Shown: piece by piece, positions 6,661-10,362 of the stretch
How positions within the stretch are numbered: position 1 is the first letter of the stretch
How the letters are laid out: every line of letters begins with the position of its first letter
NCBI GenBank assembly: GCA_029939635.1
Contig: JAOZSN010000057.1
Coordinates: forward strand, 1 to 10,362
DNA length: 10,362 nt
DNA from: Deltaproteobacteria bacterium
GTDB lineage: Bacteria; Desulfobacterota; Desulfobulbia; Desulfobulbales; SURF-16
Reading direction: 5' to 3'
The notes under the pieces: generated by a model
Told to the model about the DNA's origin: nothing
Seen by the model: only the letters and a program-made list of their open reading frames with translations
The model's database searches: none
Program-made: the position numbers and the translations under genes

Positions 6661-7827
6661 TTATTTTAGACCTGCGGCTTCGCGTAATTCTTCTGCCTTG
6701 TCGGTACGCTCCCAGGTAAACTCATCAAACTCTCGACCAAAATGGCCATAGGCGGCTGTCTTTTTATAGATTGGACGTAACAGGTCAAGATGCTGAATAA
6801 TGGCCTTGGGGCGTAAATCAAAATGATTCAACACTAATTCACGTATTTTCTCATCACTGATTTTACCAGTTCCAAAGCTCACAACATTAACCGAAACCGG
6901 TTGAGAAATACCAATGGCATAGGCAATCTGCACCTCGAGCTGATCTGCCAAACCAGCAGCCACCAGATTCTTAGCAACATAACGCCCCATATAGGCAGAG
7001 GAACGATCAACCTTGGAAGGATCCTTGCCGGAAAAAGCACCACCACCGTGATGGCCAACACCACCATAGGTATCAACAATGATCTTGCGGCCAGTAACAC
7101 CACAGTCACCTACTGGGCCACCAATAACAAAACGACCAGTGGGATTGATATAAAATTTTGTGTTTTTATCAAGCATGGTCTCAGGCAATACTGGCTTGAT
7201 AATCTCTTCCATAATCCCTTCTTTCAAATCATCGTAGGAAACATCAGGAGAATGCTGAGAGGAAAGAACCACGGCATCAATACGACTGGGCTTATTATCG
7301 ACATAATCAATGGTAACCTGACTCTTGGCATCAGGACGTAACCAGGGCAGACGCCCAGCCTTACGTACCTCTGATTGGCGTTTCACCAAGCGATGGGCAT
7401 AGGTGATAGGCATGGGCATGAGCACCTTGGTCTCATTACAGGCATAACCAAACATCAAACCTTGATCACCAGCACCCTGATCAAGATCAACACCTGCGCC
7501 TTCATCAACACCTTGGGCAATATCAACAGACTGCTTATCAATACTGGTGAGCACAGCACAGGACTGGGAGTCAAAACCCATATCAGAGGAATTATAGCCA
7601 ATTTCCTGCACTGTATCACGGATGATCTGCGGCATATCAACCCAGGCCGAGGTAGTGATCTCTCCAGAGATAACAACCATCCCGGTATTAACCATGGTCT
7701 CGCAGGCTACACGTGCCATCGTATCCTGCTCCAGTATGGAGTCTAAAATTGCATCGGATATCTGATCAGCAACCTTATCTGGATGCCCTTCAGAAACAGA
7801 TTCTGAGGTAAAAAGAAAATTGGCCAT
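6661..7827 (-). CDS. metK: S-adenosylmethionine synthetase (methionine adenosyltransferase)
   Basis: MetK makes S-adenosylmethionine from methionine and ATP in the cytoplasm; the active enzyme is an oligomer needing Mg2+ and K+. The protein is 388 residues, the normal bacterial length. Signature motifs are SESVSEGHPDKVADQISDA (8-26), GAGDQGLMFGYA (118-129, the family's first signature), DAKSQVTIDY (166-175), GGPVGDCGVTGRK (236-248) and the P-loop-like GGGAFSGKDPSKVDRS (261-276). The frame runs 29 codons further upstream with a hydrophobic, non-family sequence, but ATG 7827 has AAAGGA (7835-7840) at 7 nt and gives the standard MANFLFTSES start. A recognisable SAM riboswitch was not found in the 161-bp upstream gap. 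The gene is followed by ahcY, linking SAM production with SAH removal. Confidence 0.97.
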   Translation of the reverse strand: MANFLFTSESVSEGHPDKVADQISDAILDSILEQDTMARVACETMVNTGMVVISGEITTSAWVDMPQIIRDTVQEIGYNSSDMGFDSQSCAVLTSIDKQSVDIAQGVDEGAGVDLDQGAGDQGLMFGYACNETKVLMPMPITYAHRLVKRQSEVRKAGRLPWLRPDAKSQVTIDYVDNKPSRIDAVVLSSQHSPDVSYDDLKEGIMEEIIKPVLPETMLDKNTKFYINPTGRFVIGGPVGDCGVTGRKIIVDTYGGVGHHGGGAFSGKDPSKVDRSSAYMGRYVAKNLVAAGLADQLEVQIAYAIGISQPVSVNVVSFGTGKISDEKIRELVLNHFDLRPKAIIQHLDLLRPIYKKTAAYGHFGREFDEFTWERTDKAEELREAAGLK

Positions 7828-7834
7828 TATTTTT

Positions 7835-7840
7835 TCCTTT
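7835..7840 (-). promoter_or_regulatory. Ribosome-binding site deciding the metK start
   Basis: AAAGGA on the minus strand lies 7 nt before ATG 7827. It supports this start over the longer open frame reaching to 7914. Confidence 0.8.
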
Positions 7841-7903
7841 GAAATGAAATTAGCTAAAATATATTTTGAAAACAGGTAGAAAACGAAAGAAGTAGTACCT
7901 AGT

Positions 7904-7950
7904 AAAAAAAGCAAGCATAACTTCTACAAATAGCAGCGAAAAAAAGCAAG
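7904..7950. repeat. Two 12-bp direct repeats in the metK leader
   Basis: AAAAAAAGCAAG occurs at 7904-7915 and again at 7939-7950, 35 bp apart. On the minus strand each reads CTTGCTTTTTTT. The 7939-7950 copy forms the tail of the terminator at 7939-7971. The 7904-7915 copy has no obvious matching stem before it. It may be a decayed second terminator or part of the metK promoter/leader. Confidence 0.4.
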
Positions 7951-7971
7951 TTGATTGACTGGAATCAACTT
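7939..7971 (-). terminator. Rho-independent terminator after the MKSCH protein gene
   Basis: A 9-bp perfect stem (AAGTTGATT 7948-7956, AATCAACTT 7963-7971) with a 6-nt loop is followed on the minus strand by GC and seven U (complement of A7939-A7945). It starts 17 nt past the stop of the 7989-8345 gene and would separate it from metK. Confidence 0.8.
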
Positions 7972-7988
7972 AATTTGCCCCAAAAAGA

Positions 7989-8345
7989 CTATTTGTGCAT
8001 CTTATGACAACTTTTCATACGAATCTTCACCTGCTGTACAGCTTGTTGTGCACTATTAAAATCACCATTTTTTGCGGCCAATAAACATTGCTCTATCCCT
8101 CCCACACATTCCTGCCATAGCCCTGACCAGCTTGCTTCTGCCCCTTCAGCATACTGACGGCAATGTTCCAGCAATTGTGTGCGTGTCCCCTTATCTGACA
8201 AAATACCATTATCAATATCAAGCACCACCTGTTTCCATAGGGAACCAATTGATTTCTTTTGTTTTTTGGCTTCATAGGGGCGTTGTATGGACAATTTCAC
8301 TGTACTTGCACCATTTTTAAAATTAATCCCTATTAATCTAGACAA
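7989..8345 (-). CDS. Small helical protein with C-terminal MKSCH motif (XXXCH-type, cytochrome c'-like)
   Basis: This is a 118-residue protein of unknown function. The first about 35 residues are basic and strand-like (KLSIQRPYEAKKQKK). The remainder looks like an amphipathic helical bundle ending in KNGDFNSAQQAVQQVKIRMK and then SCHKMHK. The K-x-GD-x3-A...CH pattern recalls the last helix of cytochrome c' (KxGDxxAF...CxxCH), but the first haem cysteine is a methionine (MKSCH). That matches what I recall of the 'XXXCH' domain of Desulfobacterota. There is no signal peptide, so it is probably cytoplasmic and would not receive covalent haem by the periplasmic Ccm route. Two further Cys (HCRQY, QECVGG) are present. 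The first possible start is TTG 8345 with a poor Shine-Dalgarno sequence (GAG, 12 nt away). An in-frame GTG about 15 codons in (STVKLS) is an alternative. It has its own terminator and is divergent from ispG. Confidence 0.7.
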   Translation of the reverse strand: MSRLIGINFKNGASTVKLSIQRPYEAKKQKKSIGSLWKQVVLDIDNGILSDKGTRTQLLEHCRQYAEGAEASWSGLWQECVGGIEQCLLAAKNGDFNSAQQAVQQVKIRMKSCHKMHK

Positions 8346-8417
8346 AACGACAACCCACTCTCTAGACGATAATAATTACCACAGGCTATAACAATATTCA
8401 ATCACAACTGCGCCTAA

Positions 8418-8449
8418 TCACTGCCAGAGAAAACAGTAGCTCTGAGTGA
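8418..8449. other. Dyad overlapping the candidate ispG promoter (possible operator)
   Basis: TCACT-GC-CAGAG (8418-8429) is the inverted copy of CTCTG-AGTGA (8440-8449). This gives ten base pairs broken only by a 2-nt bulge, with a 10-nt centre. The right arm overlaps the proposed -35 hexamer at 8446-8451, a position where a bound regulator could block RNA polymerase. No known regulator consensus is recognised. The site sits in the shared region between the divergent 7989-8345 gene and ispG. Confidence 0.4.
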
Positions 8450-8473
8450 CATTGCACATTTTCACATTATAAG
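8446..8473 (+). promoter_or_regulatory. Candidate sigma-70-type promoter of ispG
   Basis: GTGACA (8446-8451, five of six to TTGACA) and TATAAG (8468-8473, five of six to TATAAT) are separated by 16 bp. Transcription would start near 8480, right at the ATG of the short frame and about 75 nt before the ispG GTG. If so, the AAGG at 8471-8474 would lie in the promoter and not in the message. Confidence 0.4.
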
Positions 8474-8481
8474 GTAAGTAG

Positions 8482-8547
8482 ATGAGCCAAATTTGGGTGT
8501 TAAAAGACACTATTATCAGCATAATACCCTCCACCTCTGCCTACTAG
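8482..8547 (+). CDS. Short 21-codon open frame ahead of ispG (possible leader peptide)
   Basis: ATG 8482 opens a 21-residue frame (begins MSQIWVLKD, ends PSTSAY) closed by TAG 8545-8547, 8 nt before the preferred ispG GTG. AAGG at 8471-8474 is 7 nt upstream of the ATG, the best start signal in this region. The peptide resembles nothing I recognise and has no run of a single regulatory amino acid. It may feed ribosomes to the poorly initiated ispG by termination-reinitiation, be the relic of a longer N-terminus broken by a frameshift, or not be translated. It overlaps, in another frame, the alternative TTG-started N-terminus of ispG. Confidence 0.4.
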   Translation: MSQIWVLKDTIISIIPSTSAY

Positions 8548-8555
8548 ATACCCCT

Positions 8556-9629
8556 GTGATCCTTCGAAAAAAAACACGTCAAATTGCAGTTGGTTCTGTT
8601 CCCATTGGCAACAGGACTCCCATTGCTGTGCAGTCCATGACCAACACGGATACCCGTGATGTCAGTGCAACGGTTCGGCAAATTAAAAGCTTAGAAGATG
8701 TTGGCTGTGAGATCATTCGCGTGGCGGTGCTTGACCTAGAGGCGGCTGCAGCAATAGAGGCTATCCGTGATCAAATCACTATCCCCCTTATCGCCGACAT
8801 TCATTTTGATCATCGCCTGGCCGTGGCAGCCATGGAGCATGGGGCCCAGGGCATCCGCATCAATCCTGGCAATATTGGCTCCCTGAATAAACTTACCAAG
8901 GTCGTGCATGCAGCCCAGGCCCATGATGTCTCAATCAGGGTAGGTGTTAACTCTGGCTCGGTGGAAAAAGAGATCCTTAAAAAATATGGCCACCCCACCC
9001 CAGATGCCTTGGTGGAAAGTGCCTTAAAAAATATTAGACTCTTGGAAGATCTCGGGTTTCACGAGATTAAAATTTCTATTAAATCATCTGATGTCCTCAC
9101 CACCATAGATGCCTACCGCAAACTCTCCCAGGCCACAGACTACCCCTTACATCTTGGAGTCACAGAGGCAGGCGGTCTCATCGGCGGCACGGTCAAATCA
9201 AGTGTTGCCCTGGGTATCCTCTTTAATGATGGAATCGGCGACACCTTCCGTATCTCCCTTACCCGCGATCCGGTTGAAGAAATAAGAGTCTGTTACGAAT
9301 TATTGCGTGCCTTGCGCATCCGCGAACGTGGCCCAGAGATGATCAGTTGCCCGACCTGCGGTCGCTGCCAAATTAACCTTTTTGGTCTGGCCGAAAAGGT
9401 TGAAAAACACCTACAACAGATGGAAACACCCCTTAAGGTGGCAGTCATGGGTTGTATTGTTAATGGCCCAGGCGAGGCAAAAGAAGCTGATATTGGCCTG
9501 GCTGGTGGTAATGGCGTGGGTATAATTTTCAAACATGGCAAGCTTTTCAAAAAAGTACCAGAGGACGAAATTTTCGACGTCTTTATTGCCGAACTTGACA
9601 AAATGGAACAGCAGAATGTAAAGAAGTAA
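8556..9629 (+). CDS. ispG: 4-hydroxy-3-methylbut-2-en-1-yl diphosphate synthase (MEP pathway)
   Basis: IspG (GcpE) is a [4Fe-4S] enzyme converting methylerythritol cyclodiphosphate to HMBPP, the penultimate step of the MEP isoprenoid pathway, using flavodoxin or ferredoxin electrons. From GTG 8556 the protein has 357 residues. The N-terminal TIM-barrel half shows PIAVQSMTNTDT, DIHFDHRLAV and GIRINPGNIGS. The cluster ligands are C265 and C268 in CPTCGR and C300 in GCIVNGPGEA, with E307 following; each is five below E. coli C270, C273, C305 and E312. The frame is open to TTG 8493, but the extra 21 residues (HYYQHNTLHLC-like) are unlike the family. GTG 8556 gives the typical RKKTRQIAVGSVPIG opening. 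No Shine-Dalgarno sequence precedes the GTG, so coupling to the short frame ending 8 nt earlier is plausible. proS follows on the same strand. Confidence 0.95.
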   Translation: MILRKKTRQIAVGSVPIGNRTPIAVQSMTNTDTRDVSATVRQIKSLEDVGCEIIRVAVLDLEAAAAIEAIRDQITIPLIADIHFDHRLAVAAMEHGAQGIRINPGNIGSLNKLTKVVHAAQAHDVSIRVGVNSGSVEKEILKKYGHPTPDALVESALKNIRLLEDLGFHEIKISIKSSDVLTTIDAYRKLSQATDYPLHLGVTEAGGLIGGTVKSSVALGILFNDGIGDTFRISLTRDPVEEIRVCYELLRALRIRERGPEMISCPTCGRCQINLFGLAEKVEKHLQQMETPLKVAVMGCIVNGPGEAKEADIGLAGGNGVGIIFKHGKLFKKVPEDEIFDVFIAELDKMEQQNVKK

Positions 9630-9653
9630 AGAAACTACCTTCTTCTTTACGTT
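9615..9653 (+). terminator. Hairpin spanning the ispG stop (weak terminator or mRNA stem)
   Basis: GTAAAGAAG (9618-9626) pairs with CTTCTTTAC (9642-9650) and extends outward by a U-G and two A-U pairs. The ispG stop codon lies at the start of the 15-nt loop. A pyrimidine-rich stretch with a six-T run near 9670 follows, but not directly after the stem. A translating ribosome would open the left arm, so any termination may depend on ispG translation. Confidence 0.35.
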
Positions 9654-9704
9654 CTCTATCTTCTCTACATTTTTTACTTTCTCGTTTTTTAACATATACT
9701 CCCC

Positions 9705-9709
9705 AGGAG
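9705..9709 (+). promoter_or_regulatory. Ribosome-binding site of proS
   Basis: AGGAG lies 7 nt before ATG 9717. It is a strong match to the 16S rRNA anti-Shine-Dalgarno sequence and fixes the proS start. Confidence 0.85.
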
Positions 9710-9716
9710 TTCACAT

Positions 9717-10362
9717 ATGCGCTTTTCAACGTTTCTCATCCCCACCCTTAAAGAAGACCCGCACGAGGCTGATGTAGTCAGCCATAAGCTCCTCCTGCGC
9801 GCTGGTTTTATTCGTAAATTAACCAGCGGTACCTATAATTATCTTCCCCTTGGCCTGGCGACCATCCGCAAGGTTGAACAGATTGTCCGCGAAGAAATGA
9901 ACCGGGCCGGGGCCCAGGAATTGTTAATGCCCATGGTACAACCGGCGGCTTTATGGGAGGAATCAGAACGCTGGCAAAAATATGGCCCGGAACTGCTGCG
10001 CTTTACAGACCGCCACCAGCGTGACTGCTGCCTCGGGCCTACCCATGAAGAGGTCATCACTGATCTGGTTCGTAAGAATGTTCACTCATATCGCCAGCTG
10101 CCCCTTAATCTCTACCAAATCCAGACCAAATTTCGCGATGAGATTAGACCACGCTTTGGGCTTATGCGCGGTCGTGAATTTCTTATGAAGGACGCCTACT
10201 CCTTTGATGCCACCGATAAAGGAGCAGAGGAAAGCTATGCAAAGATGAATGCAGCCTATCACCGCATATTTCAGCGCTGTGGCCTAAAATTCCGCGCTGT
10301 ATCAGCAGATTCTGGTGCCATTGGCGGCAGTTTTTCCCACGAGTTTATGGTTCTGGCGGACA
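9717..10362 (+). CDS. proS: Prolyl-tRNA synthetase, N-terminal part (cut by the window end)
   Basis: ProS charges tRNA-Pro with proline in the cytoplasm. The first 215 codons are present with no stop, and the frame runs off the window. The sequence fits the bacterial-type class II enzyme. Near the N-terminus are KLLLRAGFIRKLTSGTYNYL and PLGLATIRKVEQIV (motif 1 region). Then come GPTHEEVITDLV, motif 2 FRDEIRPRFGLMRGREFLMKD, and SFSHEFM just before the window end, where the bacterial editing insertion would begin. ATG 9717 has a strong AGGAG at 7 nt. The gene lies 87 bp after ispG on the same strand; an ispG-proS order is common in related bacteria, so cotranscription is likely, although the hairpin at the ispG stop may reduce it. 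Confidence 0.95.
   Translation, partial: MRFSTFLIPTLKEDPHEADVVSHKLLLRAGFIRKLTSGTYNYLPLGLATIRKVEQIVREEMNRAGAQELLMPMVQPAALWEESERWQKYGPELLRFTDRHQRDCCLGPTHEEVITDLVRKNVHSYRQLPLNLYQIQTKFRDEIRPRFGLMRGREFLMKDAYSFDATDKGAEESYAKMNAAYHRIFQRCGLKFRAVSADSGAIGGSFSHEFMVLAD

Noticed and set aside
7828..7914. 29-codon hydrophobic N-terminal extension of MetK
   Set aside because: MetK is a cytoplasmic enzyme starting near SESVSEGHPDK. ATG 7827 has AAAGGA at 7 nt; the extension is untranslated leader read in frame.
7828..7988. SAM riboswitch ahead of metK
   Set aside because: The gap is AT-rich with a terminator and a repeat; no SAM-I-like core or multi-helix junction sequence is recognisable.
8493..8555. TTG 8493 as the ispG start
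   Set aside because: The extra 21 residues do not resemble IspG N-termini, and no Shine-Dalgarno sequence is suitably spaced from the TTG. Kept only as an alternative.
9673..9700. Separate proS promoter (TTTACT, 16 bp, TATACT)
   Set aside because: It would start transcription at the AGGAG, leaving proS without its strong ribosome-binding site. The AT-rich tract makes chance matches likely.

Overview
The window looks like chromosomal DNA of a Gram-negative, sulfate-reducer-like bacterium (Desulfobacterota, possibly near Desulfotalea/Desulfobulbales). This is inferred from the gene set and from a small MKSCH-ending protein of a type I associate with that group; no database search was possible. 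Nearly all the DNA is ordinary core-genome coding sequence. The accessory parts are a probable insertion-sequence end at the left edge, a split two-gene kinase pair, and one small hypothetical gene.

Layout, left to right. Positions 1-54 carry two copies of a 16-base repeat ending in GCTAACA, resembling the terminus of an IS21-family element lying further left. Next is yihY (148-1410, +), a six-helix membrane protein with a C-terminal winged-helix-like tail. It converges on typA/bipA (1522-3312, -), and the two share a 17-bp hairpin at 1409-1460 that is a proper terminator on the minus strand. A 268-bp gap (3313-3580) holds a candidate typA promoter and two dyads. Two overlapping minus-strand genes follow: an aminoglycoside-phosphotransferase-fold protein (4125-5132) and a P-loop kinase (3581-4138). 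Together they match the two halves of a protein that is often a single polypeptide.

The centre is a methyl-cycle block on the minus strand. metK (6661-7827) makes S-adenosylmethionine. ahcY (5270-6577) removes the S-adenosylhomocysteine left after methylation. The two genes are 83 bp apart with a perfect 10-bp hairpin directly after the metK stop, and the block ends at a strong terminator (5206-5246). Upstream of metK, with its own terminator, lies a 118-residue protein (7989-8345, -). Its C-terminus looks like a cytochrome c' helix bundle whose haem motif has lost its first cysteine (MKSCH), and it has no signal peptide.

The right part reads in the plus direction: ispG (MEP isoprenoid pathway, start most likely GTG 8556) and then the first 215 codons of proS (9717 to the window end). 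Between the divergent 7989-8345 gene and ispG is a compact control region. It has a dyad overlapping a candidate -35 box and a 21-codon open frame with the best Shine-Dalgarno sequence in the region, ending 8 nt before the ispG GTG.

No CRISPR array, tRNA, rRNA, complete mobile element or defence island is visible. The points most worth a second look are the MKSCH protein, the split phosphotransferase/kinase pair, and the short frame ahead of ispG.
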